Assembly (NCBI RefSeq): GCF_905397435.1
Contig: NZ_CAJPVI010000064.1
Coordinates: forward strand, 1-46,275
Source of the DNA: Cupriavidus numazuensis
Lineage (GTDB): Bacteria > Pseudomonadota > Gammaproteobacteria > Burkholderiales > Burkholderiaceae
DNA: 46,275 nt
Reading direction: 5' to 3'
In this document: in pieces, positions 38,312-46,108 of the stretch
Layout: every line of letters starts with the position of its first letter
Position numbering within the stretch: the first letter of the stretch is position 1
Notes under the pieces: generated by a model
Seen by the model: the letters and a program-made list of their open reading frames with translations, nothing else
Database searches by the model: none
Told to the model about the DNA's origin: nothing
Translations under genes and position numbers: made by a program

Positions 38312-39724
38312 ATGCTCAACGACGGCGAAAGCCTGCGCGCGGGCCATTTTTCTGACCTGCACTATTCCCCGTCCAACCAGGCCGAGGCCGACCGCTGTTT
38401 CGGCTTTGCGGTGGAAGACGCGATTGCCTTTGGCTGTCATGTCGGCGTGGTCTCGGGCGATTCGACCGATCACCGCCTCGATGCGCACACGCCAGCGCTC
38501 TCGGCGCTCGCGCGCCGCGTCCACCAGCTGTCCGCACACATGCCAGTCTTGCTTCTACAGGGCACGTTCAGCCATGAGCCCCCAGGTACGCTGGATCTGT
38601 TTCGCCTCATCGGCGCGCGGTATCCGGTCTATGTCGCGGATCGCATCCACCAGGTTGCGCTGTGTGCCGGCCAGTTCCAGCCATCAACGGGTGCAGTTTT
38701 TTCGGACTCGGAGATCGACGCGCTGCTCGCGCAGCATGGATTGCCGGATGCGGTGTTCACGTGCGTGCCGACTGTCAACAAGGCGGTGCTGGCCGCTGCG
38801 GCTGGGGTATCGAATGCTGCCACGGCGGTAGGCGACCATCTGGCCGACTACCTGGCTGCTGCCGGTGGCGTGAACCGCGACTGGCGGTCACGCGGTGTGC
38901 GCACGATCGGCGTCTCGCACGGCACCGTCAACGGGTGTCAGACGGAACACGGTGTGCCCATGGCGGGATTCGATCACGAGTTCAGCATCGGGGCGTTGTT
39001 CGACGCCGAATGTGACGCGTTCATGCTCGGTCATATCCACCGCGCCCAGCAATGGGAACAGGCGGGCAGGGTGGTGGCGTATCCCGGTTCCATCGGGCGG
39101 TTCCACTACGGTGAAATCGGGCAGAAGGGCTATCTCCAGTGGGAGATTGACCCGGGCCGGTCCTCCGCGACGCTGGTGGAGACCCCGGCGCGCGAGACGG
39201 TCTGCATCGACTTTGATGGCCCCCCGGACATGACACAACTCGCGACGGTCGCCGGCGACACCGCCGACAAGTTCGTGCGGATTCGCTGGACGATCAACGA
39301 AGAGCACCGGCAGTTGGTCGACCGGGACGCGATTCTTGCTTTGTTCGGAAAGAGCGCCGAGGTGAAGATCGAGGCGCGCGTGATGCCGGCCGTGCGCAGT
39401 CGTGCTGAGGGCATCAGCCGCGCCGCGAGCCTGACCGAGAAGCTGGCACGCTGGGGCGAGTTGACCCACGTCGATGCCACGCCCCTGGTTGACCGGCTGC
39501 ACATGCTGGAGACGCTTGATGCCGAGTCGATTGCCGATGCGGTACTGGCAGGCTTAGCGGATGTCGTCGCCATGACATCGGTCGATTGGATGCCGGCCCG
39601 CGATGCGGTTGCCGACTCAAAACCGGTTTCGGTACCGGAGCGGGTCCAAGTGCCGTCCATCGCTGCGCCGGCCTCCGCGCTGGTCTGGCTGACGGACGAT
39701 CTCTTTGCGGCGGAGCCCGCCTAA
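38312..39724 (+). CDS. SbcD/Mre11-like metallophosphoesterase
   Basis: A 470-residue protein. Metal-binding motifs run in order: FSDLHYS (Asp-x-His), VVSGDSTDH (Gly-Asp), LLLQGTFSHEPPG in place of the usual GNHD, SHGTVNG, and LGHIHRAQQ (Gly-His-x-His). The GTxSHE form is also seen in phage SbcD relatives. With the SbcC-like ATPase it would form a nuclease that opens hairpins and trims DNA ends. The C-terminal 120 residues are the capping and partner-binding part. Location: cytoplasm. The two genes are split by one small gene. Confidence 0.85.
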   Translation: MLNDGESLRAGHFSDLHYSPSNQAEADRCFGFAVEDAIAFGCHVGVVSGDSTDHRLDAHTPALSALARRVHQLSAHMPVLLLQGTFSHEPPGTLDLFRLIGARYPVYVADRIHQVALCAGQFQPSTGAVFSDSEIDALLAQHGLPDAVFTCVPTVNKAVLAAAAGVSNAATAVGDHLADYLAAAGGVNRDWRSRGVRTIGVSHGTVNGCQTEHGVPMAGFDHEFSIGALFDAECDAFMLGHIHRAQQWEQAGRVVAYPGSIGRFHYGEIGQKGYLQWEIDPGRSSATLVETPARETVCIDFDGPPDMTQLATVAGDTADKFVRIRWTINEEHRQLVDRDAILALFGKSAEVKIEARVMPAVRSRAEGISRAASLTEKLARWGELTHVDATPLVDRLHMLETLDAESIADAVLAGLADVVAMTSVDWMPARDAVADSKPVSVPERVQVPSIAAPASALVWLTDDLFAAEPA

Positions 39725-39746
39725 CCCTTTGAACATGCGAGCCATG

Positions 39747-39772
39747 TTCCGACAGCCATATGGCTGTCGGAA
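39747..39772. repeat. Perfect 26-bp inverted repeat
   Basis: The arms TTCCGACAGCCAT and ATGGCTGTCGGAA meet without a gap and no T-tract follows. It lies between the SbcD-like gene and the next leader. It could be a regulator site or, on RNA, a hairpin of the SbcD transcript. Confidence 0.55.
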
Positions 39773-39785
39773 CCCGGTTTCACCC

Positions 39786-39887
39786 GCGTCCTGGACGCAT
39801 CGATCCCGCAGTATCCATTTCTTTCTATTGACCCTGACGGGTGCTTTCCCGTCCGGGGCGCACTCCGTCTTACTTTGGAGTGCCCTC
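39786..39887 (+). promoter_or_regulatory. Leader of the 39888 gene with SD-covering hairpin
   Basis: GCGTC-CTG-GACGC (39786-39798), ATCGATCC, then GACGGG/CCCGTC (39836-39853) and GCACTCC (39860-39866) with GGAGTGC (39877-39883), hiding GGAG before ATG 39888. The CCGG-type second hairpin is missing. Confidence 0.65.
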
Positions 39888-40397
39888 ATGATTCTTTACC
39901 ACGCCGGCCCTCAATGGGCCCAAATCTTTGAAGCCGACCTGACCCAGTCGGAGTTGGCGACGCGGCTGTGTACTGACCACGGCTTTGTCCGAGGCGCGTT
40001 GTACGAGCCGTTCGGTCCTGGCCGCGGTGCTGTCGTGGCCCAGCGTGACCACATGCTGGTCATGGCCCTCTGTGCTGAAGGCAATCGCACCTGGTTCTCC
40101 GTGGCCCCATCCAAGGAGATTCAGGACCTGCTCTGGTCGTTCTCGAACGGCTATGCCAGCCAGTGGAGTCCCCTGGAACTCAAGGCCATCTCAGGCTGCG
40201 AGGACTGGGGAGCGCTGCAGCAGCGCGTGCACAAGCAGTTCGCACAAGTGGTGCGCTCGGTAGAGCGCGCCATTCACGGAGCGCCGGAACACGACGCCGC
40301 GCCTGAAATGCCATCCTATGACGGCGATGTCCTTGAAGTGCCGTCCGATTACCTGGCGTCCATGACCGGCGAGGAGGTGATCGAATGCGCCCACTGA
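39888..40397 (+). CDS. Small protein between the SbcD- and SbcC-like genes
   Basis: A 169-residue protein starting MILYHAGPQWAQIFEADLTQ. Its mixed alpha/beta first half and acidic tail (DVLEVPSDYLASMTGEEVIE) show no motif. It overlaps the SbcC-like gene by 13 bases, so the two are co-translated. A regulatory subunit of the SbcCD-like complex would fit, but only by position. Confidence 0.6.
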   Translation: MILYHAGPQWAQIFEADLTQSELATRLCTDHGFVRGALYEPFGPGRGAVVAQRDHMLVMALCAEGNRTWFSVAPSKEIQDLLWSFSNGYASQWSPLELKAISGCEDWGALQQRVHKQFAQVVRSVERAIHGAPEHDAAPEMPSYDGDVLEVPSDYLASMTGEEVIECAH

Positions 40398-42715
40398 AAC
40401 TGACCCTGACAGGTTTCCATGGCGTGCGCGATGGCATGCGCCGCGATAGCGTGTCCCTGGACCTGACCGACCTGCCACCCGGCCTGATCGCCCTGGTCGG
40501 CCCTAACGGGGCTGGCAAGACCACGATCATGGACAACCTGCATCCTTATCCGATCATGCCGAGCCACGCCAGCAAGATGTCGGTGGACGCGTTCTCGTAC
40601 TGGGATCATCTCTGTGCCCCGCGCGCCGAGAAGGATCTGGAATGGGAACATGGCGGCAAGGTGTATCGGTCCGCGTTCGCGTTCGCGTTCCGCAATCCGG
40701 GCAAGAGCCGCAAGGCCGAGTATTACTTGTTCGAGAAGGATGCAGGCGGTGACTGGAAGCCGGTGCAACTGGCCGACGGCACGCTGTCGGATGGGAAGGC
40801 GGAGACGTACAGCCGCTGCCTCGAATCCGTCCTCGGATCGGCCGAGGCATTCTTCACCAGCGTGTTTTCTGCCCAGAGCCGCCGCCCGCTCGCCAGCTAC
40901 CAGCCCGGCGAGATCAAGCGGCTGCTCGCCGAGTTGCTCGGCATTGACCATCTGCGTGACCTGTCTGCCAAGGCCGGTGACGTGGCGAAGGTGCTCAGCC
41001 GGTCGCTGGACACCCTGCAACGCGACGTGCTGGCCCTCACGGGCAAGCGCGACCGTGCGGCGGTGGTTGCCCGTGAGGCGCGAGAGATCGCCGAAACTCT
41101 GAATGCCCAGCGCGAGGCGCGTGACGCCGAAGCGGCCAATGGTGCCAAGCTGCTGCAGGAACGTGCCACGCTGGCGGCAAAGCAAGAGGCCAATGCTGGT
41201 GCCGAGGCTAGGCTGCGGGAACTGGGTCAGCGCCAGACGGAGCTGACCCGGCGAACCACCTTGCTGGCCAGCGATGCGCAGGCGGCTGCTGCCCGTTCGA
41301 CGGCCCGCCGGCAGGACCTGGATCGGATCGTTGCGGGTCACCGCGCGGTGCTCGTCGAGGAGGCTGCCATCCTGTCGGCTGCCGGTGAGCGCGACGCCAT
41401 GCAGATGGTCATTGGCCAGAAGCAAACGGCGTTGGCGAGCCAACAGGCCATCGTGGATAAGCTCGATGCGGTACAGGTCGAGCACGCGGCGCTCGCGTCC
41501 GAGCTCAAGGGCCTGGAGCAGCGCGGCGGTACCGCGGCGCAGTTGGCCAAATCCCTGAAGCAGCAGGCTGACGTTATTGAGACCGTTCCTTGCGCGGAGC
41601 ATCCGATGCACGCCACCTGCCCATTGCTGGCTCAGGCACGCGAGGCCAGGGCCGGTCTGCGTGAGCAGGTGGTCACGGTGGAGTCGTTACGGGCGAGCTA
41701 TCGCACGAAGCTGACCCAGGCGCAGGCTCTGCAGGAATCGCTCAACGAGCGTACAGCGGTGCGGAGCACCCTCATCAGCCTGCAGGCCGAGCTAAGCCGC
41801 GATCAGCAGTCGCTGCAGCGTCTTACAGCGTTGGCCGCCAGGAAACCCATGCTCGATACGGCGCGTGAAGGCCTCGCTCAGGTTGAGCGCGACCTGTCTG
41901 CACTGCAAGAGGAGGATGCCATCCGCACTGATCGCCACAAGCGGGATGTGGCGGATGTGCAGGCTCAACTTGGAGCGGTGCGTCGGGAGTTGGCGACGCT
42001 GGCGACCGCGGATGTGGCCGGCATGCTGGCCCAGCTGGACCGCCAGATTGCTGCCAGCCGGGAGGCGATGGCGGCAATTGCCGGCCGGATCGAAGCGTTG
42101 ATTCGGCAGGAGGGCACATTGGCCGCGGAGCGTGAGCGCCTGGAGCTTGAGCTTGCCGGTTTGCCGGCGGCTGAAGCCAGGGCGCAGGCGCTGTCCGACG
42201 AGATCGCGCAATGGAAGCTGCTGGCGAAGGGGCTAGGCAATGACGGTGTCATCGCCTTGTCCATCGACGACGCCGGCCCTGCCATCACGAAGATCGTCAA
42301 TGATCTGCTGCTCGCCTGCTATGGACCGCGATTCACCATCGCCATCCAGACGCAGACGGCACTGGCCAGTGGCGAGAAGCGCGAGGGCTTTGCCATCAAC
42401 GTGATCGATGCCGACAACGACAGCGCGAAGGACTTCAGCGTGATGTCAGGCGGCCAGAAGGTCTGGATCAACGAATGCCTGACGCGTGGAATTGCCCTGT
42501 ATCGGGCGCAGGACGCCCAGCAGCCGTTCCGGACGCTCTTCACCGACGAAGCCGATGGCCCGTTGGATCCGGAGCGCAAGCGCGCCTTCATGCGAATGAA
42601 ACGCGAGGTGCGCCGGCTCGGTGGTTATGAACGGGAGTTCTTTATTTCTCAGACGCCGGATCTCGTCGACGAGGCGGATGCGGTCATCGACGTGGTGGCG
42701 CTGGCTGCTGCGTAG
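40385..42715 (+). CDS. SbcC/Rad50-like ATPase
   Basis: A 776-residue SMC-type ATPase. Walker A: LVGPNGAGKTTIMDNLHPYP at about residue 37. Long coiled coils run from about 190 to 600. Between them lies a Cys pair in PCAEHPMHATCPLL at about residue 400, where Rad50 has the zinc hook Cys-x-x-Cys; here the Cys are eight residues apart. Signature: FSVMSGGQKVW, and Walker B: LFTDEADGPLDPERK near the end. It is shorter than E. coli SbcC (about 1050), the phage/plasmid size. It should power the SbcD-like nuclease. Confidence 0.85.
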   Translation: MRPLKLTLTGFHGVRDGMRRDSVSLDLTDLPPGLIALVGPNGAGKTTIMDNLHPYPIMPSHASKMSVDAFSYWDHLCAPRAEKDLEWEHGGKVYRSAFAFAFRNPGKSRKAEYYLFEKDAGGDWKPVQLADGTLSDGKAETYSRCLESVLGSAEAFFTSVFSAQSRRPLASYQPGEIKRLLAELLGIDHLRDLSAKAGDVAKVLSRSLDTLQRDVLALTGKRDRAAVVAREAREIAETLNAQREARDAEAANGAKLLQERATLAAKQEANAGAEARLRELGQRQTELTRRTTLLASDAQAAAARSTARRQDLDRIVAGHRAVLVEEAAILSAAGERDAMQMVIGQKQTALASQQAIVDKLDAVQVEHAALASELKGLEQRGGTAAQLAKSLKQQADVIETVPCAEHPMHATCPLLAQAREARAGLREQVVTVESLRASYRTKLTQAQALQESLNERTAVRSTLISLQAELSRDQQSLQRLTALAARKPMLDTAREGLAQVERDLSALQEEDAIRTDRHKRDVADVQAQLGAVRRELATLATADVAGMLAQLDRQIAASREAMAAIAGRIEALIRQEGTLAAERERLELELAGLPAAEARAQALSDEIAQWKLLAKGLGNDGVIALSIDDAGPAITKIVNDLLLACYGPRFTIAIQTQTALASGEKREGFAINVIDADNDSAKDFSVMSGGQKVWINECLTRGIALYRAQDAQQPFRTLFTDEADGPLDPERKRAFMRMKREVRRLGGYEREFFISQTPDLVDEADAVIDVVALAAA

Positions 42716-42728
42716 TCATCTCTTTCAA

Positions 42729-42753
42729 CCCTGCGGGGCCATTCTCCGCAGGG
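42729..42753 (+). promoter_or_regulatory. Leader-type hairpin after the SbcC-like gene
   Basis: CCCTGCGG (42729-42736) pairs with CCGCAGGG (42746-42753), like the third hairpin of the leader family. The frame that follows (42781) is interrupted by a terminator. Confidence 0.45.
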
Positions 42754-42780
42754 GAGGGCCTCGCACATTTCCACGAAATC

Positions 42781-42969
42781 ATGAAGTTCTTCGTTTGGAC
42801 AGGCGGCGTGGCAACAGGTGGCGACGCCGCAGCACGCATTGTTCTGACGGTTCACCCCATGCAAAAAGCCCCGGAATCTGGCGATTCCGGGGCTTTTTCT
42901 TTCGCCGAATTGCGCAAGATTACAGCGCAGCGTCCTTCAGCTTCTTCATCGGGCGGACCTTCACCTTGA
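42781..42969 (+). pseudogene. Start of an element gene cut off at the right boundary
   Basis: ATG 42781 begins MKFFVWTGGVATGGDAAARI VLTVHPM, a sensible N-terminus behind a leader-type hairpin. It then runs straight through a strong terminator (42863-42898) and into the tail of the HU-like gene on the other strand. Only about the first 27 residues look native. I read it as a gene stump left where element and host DNA join; the role is unknown. Confidence 0.45.
42863..42898. terminator. Bidirectional terminator
   Basis: A perfect 16-bp stem with arms AAAAAGCCCCGGAATC and GATTCCGGGGCTTTTT and loop TGGC. It serves the HU-like gene from the right and the SbcC-like run from the left. Confidence 0.92.
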
Positions 42970-43354
42970 CGCTGGCCGGCTTGGCGGCAAACCATTGATC
43001 CTGGCCGGTGAACGGGTTCTTGCCGAAGCGCTTCTTGGTGGCCGGGATCTGGACGGCCTGCACTTTGAGGAGACCCGGCAGCGTGAATTCGCCGGCGCCC
43101 TTCTTGTGGATCGCGCTGACGATGGTGTTCTCCAGGTGGGCAAGCACGGTCTGGACGGTTTTCTTGTCCAACTGCGTCTGCTCGACCAGGTGAGACAGCA
43201 GGCTCGACTTGTTGAAGGTGTCCTTGATCGGCTTGGCGACCGGGGCGGCAGCCGCGGCCTTCTTCGCCGGTGCGGCCTTTTTCGCAGGGGCTGCAGCCTT
43301 CTTGGCCGCGGTCTTCGTTGCAGTCTTTGCTACGGGTTTAGCTTTCGTTGCCAT
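42920..43354 (-). CDS. HU-like protein with Lys/Ala/Pro-rich N-terminal tail
   Basis: A 144-residue protein. The first 45 residues are a histone H1-like tail of AKPVAKTATKTAAKKAAAPA and PAKKAAPAKK repeats. The rest is an HU/IHF-type core (LLSHLVEQTQLDKKTVQTVL, KKRFGKNPFTGQDQ) with the NPFTG arm. This composite is typical of Burkholderiales chromosomes. It binds and condenses DNA. ATG 43354 is the only start that keeps the tail; it marks the return to host DNA. Confidence 0.88.
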   Translation of the reverse strand: MATKAKPVAKTATKTAAKKAAAPAKKAAPAKKAAAAAPVAKPIKDTFNKSSLLSHLVEQTQLDKKTVQTVLAHLENTIVSAIHKKGAGEFTLPGLLKVQAVQIPATKKRFGKNPFTGQDQWFAAKPASVKVKVRPMKKLKDAAL

Positions 43355-43454
43355 GTTCTTTCGGATTAAGATGCGCGCACGTCTCGGGATCGAGCGGTAG
43401 CGCTGCGGCGAAGCATAGCAAATGCGCTCGCGAGTACAAGCCCGGGATGCTTTT

Positions 43455-43500
43455 GACATCCTCCCCGCTCTAAAGCACCCTAAAGGACGGGGATTCCTAC
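43455..43500. mobile_element. IS200/IS605-type end sequence, remnant
   Basis: The segment with ACATCCTCCCCG at about 43456 and CGGGGATTCCTAC at 43488-43500 around TAAAG pairs is the characteristic right-end hairpin of IS200/IS605 (TnpB) elements. No tnpA or tnpB is nearby, so only an end remains. Confidence 0.55.
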
Positions 43501-43505
43501 TGCGC

Positions 43506-43625
43506 TTAGGCTGACGCCAGGATTGACACCAGTTGGCCGTTGGCATCGTAGAACATCACCCGGTCCTCGCCCCAATTCTGTCGACGAGTCGCCACAACAC
43601 CCTGGCCACCGCCATCCTCTGGGGT
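43506..43625 (-). pseudogene. Fragment of a DUF5372-like IS-associated protein
   Basis: A leftward frame ends with RQNWGEDRVMFYDANGQLVS and then ILASA at a TAA (43506-43508). It matches the WGEDRVxFxDxxGxLxSL block of small DUF5372 proteins found next to transposases. Upstream of about 43625 the likeness fades. It is a decayed IS piece beside the IS605-type end. Confidence 0.5.
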
Positions 43626-43685
43626 TACCCCGTTTCATCGGACAGATTTGTAATTGAATCAGATCGATCGGTTGTCTCCTTACGA

Positions 43686-44690
43686 ATGGCCGGTAATTAC
43701 CCCACCGCCATGCTGCACGGACTGGGCCGCTTCGGCCTGCACTGGCTGCGCGCGTGGCTGGATCGCCCGGAGTCCGGCGTGCGGCTCATTGCCATCCAAG
43801 ACGTTCATCACAGCCTGGCCTCCGCACTGCGGATGCTGCAGGGGGAAGCCAAGCCTTCGTTCGCCGATTGCGCGATCCGCGCGGAAGACAACTGCCTGTG
43901 CATCCTCAAACGCGGCCGCAAAGCGCTGCGCATCCCTTACTGGCACGGGCCGGCCATGACGTCTCCGTGGCTGGGGCAGGCAGACTGGTGGCTGGAATGT
44001 TCGGGCGCGTTCTCCAACGGTGTAGCGAGCCGGCCGTTCCTGCTTGGCCGTACCCGCCGCGTGATCGTTTCGGCCACATGCCCGGGTGCGGACCAGACGC
44101 TGGTGTTCGGCCATAACGACACGACGTTCGACCATGCGGCCGGCGTCCTCTCGTATGGCTCATGCACCGTCAACGCCTTCGTGCCGCTGGCAGCCTGGCT
44201 GCATGCGGAGTATGGCGTGGTCGATGCCGAGGTCGGCGTCATCCATAACGTGCCCGCGTACAAGCTGTCCACGCACGCGCACCCGCAGCGGCGCGCCTGC
44301 ACGCTCGAAGCCGAAGGGCCCAGGCTGCTGCCGTTCCTGTTGCCCGAGCGGTTCCGCGTGGACTACGTGCTGATTCCCTATACAGGGGTCTCGCTGATCG
44401 ACTTCCGCTTCGACCTGGCGCGCGCCGTGGATGAAGCGCTATTGCTCGACGCGCTGGAACACGCGTGCGTAGCGGGCCCGCTGCAGGGCCTCTATGCGCT
44501 GGACGCCCGCGACGCGGCGCCGCCAGCGTATGCCATGCGCGCGGAATCCGCGGTGCTGCTGCGCCAGCGCGCGCGCCTGCGCGCGCGCCTGCGCGGCGGC
44601 AGGCTGGTGCTGCCAGCCTGCTTCGACAACGAGAACTCGGCAACGCGCTATCTGGACCTGCTGGAAAGCCTCGTCCTGCAGGGCGCTTAA
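43686..44690 (+). CDS. Glyceraldehyde-3-phosphate dehydrogenase-like protein
   Basis: A 334-residue Rossmann-fold protein. NAD-binding start: AMLHGLGRFGLHWLRAWLD. The GAPDH family catalytic region SCTTN is changed to SYGSCTVNAFVPLAAWL at about residue 165, keeping a Cys followed by T-x-N. The substrate-binding RVP- and NxxS-type parts are only partly recognisable, so activity on GAP is uncertain. ATG 43686 is used, ATG 43710 is possible. It lies in the host part and ends 4 bases into the LicD-like gene on the other strand. Earlier residues are IS-scar sequence. Confidence 0.7.
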   Translation: MAGNYPTAMLHGLGRFGLHWLRAWLDRPESGVRLIAIQDVHHSLASALRMLQGEAKPSFADCAIRAEDNCLCILKRGRKALRIPYWHGPAMTSPWLGQADWWLECSGAFSNGVASRPFLLGRTRRVIVSATCPGADQTLVFGHNDTTFDHAAGVLSYGSCTVNAFVPLAAWLHAEYGVVDAEVGVIHNVPAYKLSTHAHPQRRACTLEAEGPRLLPFLLPERFRVDYVLIPYTGVSLIDFRFDLARAVDEALLLDALEHACVAGPLQGLYALDARDAAPPAYAMRAESAVLLRQRARLRARLRGGRLVLPACFDNENSATRYLDLLESLVLQGA

Positions 44691-45772
44691 GCGCTTGCCG
44701 CGCCGCCCGGGAGTGCTGCCAGTCCAGCCTGCAATACTTCCTCGACACGGCGCAACAGCGCATCGTCAGGGGTGTGCCGGTCCAACACCAGCTGTGTCAG
44801 CCGCAACGCCTTTTCCCAGTAGCCGTTGAGCCACGCGTTGGCAATGCGCGAGCAGGCATACCACTGCGTCAGCGCCGAGAAGCCGGCGAGATTGTGGGCA
44901 CCGATGATCGTGTCGAAGAACGGATCCGGCGTGCGCCAGGTCTTGCCGTAGAACGCTTCCAGCCACGAATGCGGATCTTCCAGCGCCCACACCGCGCCGG
45001 CGGGACTGGCCTGGCTCACCAGCTTCAGCGGGCCGGGAAAGCGGGTCACGCGCTGATGTGCCGCAGGCACGCCACCCCCCGTCCAGAAGCCGCCGAGCAG
45101 GCTCGCACCGTCGCGGTCGGCCAGCAAGCCGCAAAGGTCCAGCACCACATCGAGGCGCGGATGGACATAGCTGGCGAGATTGTCGATCCGGAACTGCGGT
45201 TGCACAGGCCGCCATCCGTCGCCCGTCAGCAGCGCGTGCGCGGCGGGCAACTCATGCAGCATCAGGCCGAGATCCATGTCCTTGTCGAACGGCAGCAAGC
45301 GGCCGTCACGCACGAGTCCAAGCAATGTGCCCGCGTGGGCGAACGCCTGGACGCCCCCCGCGGCAAGTCGCGCAAGCGCCTGCCAGAGCACGACCTCGAC
45401 CCGCGGATCGGCAAGGTGGCGCATGACCGGCTGTGGGTTGTAGACCTGCGGTGCGTCGCACAATGCCGCCAGCGCCTGCCGCTCGGCCTGCACGCCCGCT
45501 TCGACCTGATGCTGGTGCAGCAGCGCGGTGCCGAGAAAAAACAGCCAGTAGGGGCGCAATGCCGGATGCACTTGCGGCGCTGCCAGCAGGCTCTCGCAAA
45601 CCTGGCGAACCGCCTGCGCGTGCCCGAGCTCCAGCCCCAGATGACACCAGTTGCGGATATCGTCGGGCGGCATCGGGCCGCCCTGTTGCAGGCGCGCGCT
45701 CAACGCAGCGAACTGCGCCTGCGCCGGCTGGGATGGAGATGGCGGCATTGCACCGCCTTGTATGGCTGCCAT
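44687..45772 (-). CDS. LicD/fukutin-like nucleotidyltransferase-fold protein
   Basis: A 361-residue protein. Near residue 155 it has HAGTLLGLVRDGRLLPFDKD followed by MDLGLM, the LicD pattern G-(T/S)-LLG-x-x-R-x-G ... PFD-x-D-x-D with metal-binding Asp. LicD enzymes move phosphocholine or similar groups onto surface sugars. The N-terminal 130 residues are helical and TPR-like. ATG 45772 has GGAAAG eight bases upstream; 45808 is the alternative. Host region. Modification of glycans is inferred from the family. Confidence 0.7.
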   Translation of the reverse strand: MAAIQGGAMPPSPSQPAQAQFAALSARLQQGGPMPPDDIRNWCHLGLELGHAQAVRQVCESLLAAPQVHPALRPYWLFFLGTALLHQHQVEAGVQAERQALAALCDAPQVYNPQPVMRHLADPRVEVVLWQALARLAAGGVQAFAHAGTLLGLVRDGRLLPFDKDMDLGLMLHELPAAHALLTGDGWRPVQPQFRIDNLASYVHPRLDVVLDLCGLLADRDGASLLGGFWTGGGVPAAHQRVTRFPGPLKLVSQASPAGAVWALEDPHSWLEAFYGKTWRTPDPFFDTIIGAHNLAGFSALTQWYACSRIANAWLNGYWEKALRLTQLVLDRHTPDDALLRRVEEVLQAGLAALPGGAASA

Positions 45773-45892
45773 GATCTGCTTTCCACCGCACGGGCCGCCT
45801 TGCGACATCGACTCGGCCGAACTACCCGGCGCGGCAGCGCGCGATTGTGACACAGGCAGGCATCCCGCCCCGTAACAATCGCAGGGAAAAAA

Positions 45893-45924
45893 AGGCGGCG
45901 GTCCTCGGAGGAAAACCGCCGCTT
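45893..45924 (-). terminator. Terminator after the autotransporter gene
   Basis: On the minus strand AAGCGGCGGT pairs with ACCGCCGCCT and is followed by a run of eight T. It lies 185 bases past the stop at 46109. Confidence 0.8.
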
Positions 45925-46108
45925 CGGGAAGTCGAGAGGGGTCAGGCTCTCGTACGGATGATTCTGGGCGAGACCCCTGAGAGCGCCAATCCCGACTTAC
46001 TTCGGGGTTGACCGGCGAACGGGCCCGGTTTCGGTATCGAACCGGCAAACGCGCCACGCAAGCCATCATGGCCCGACGGTGTGGTGCCGCCGGGCCGCGC
46101 CGTCAACC

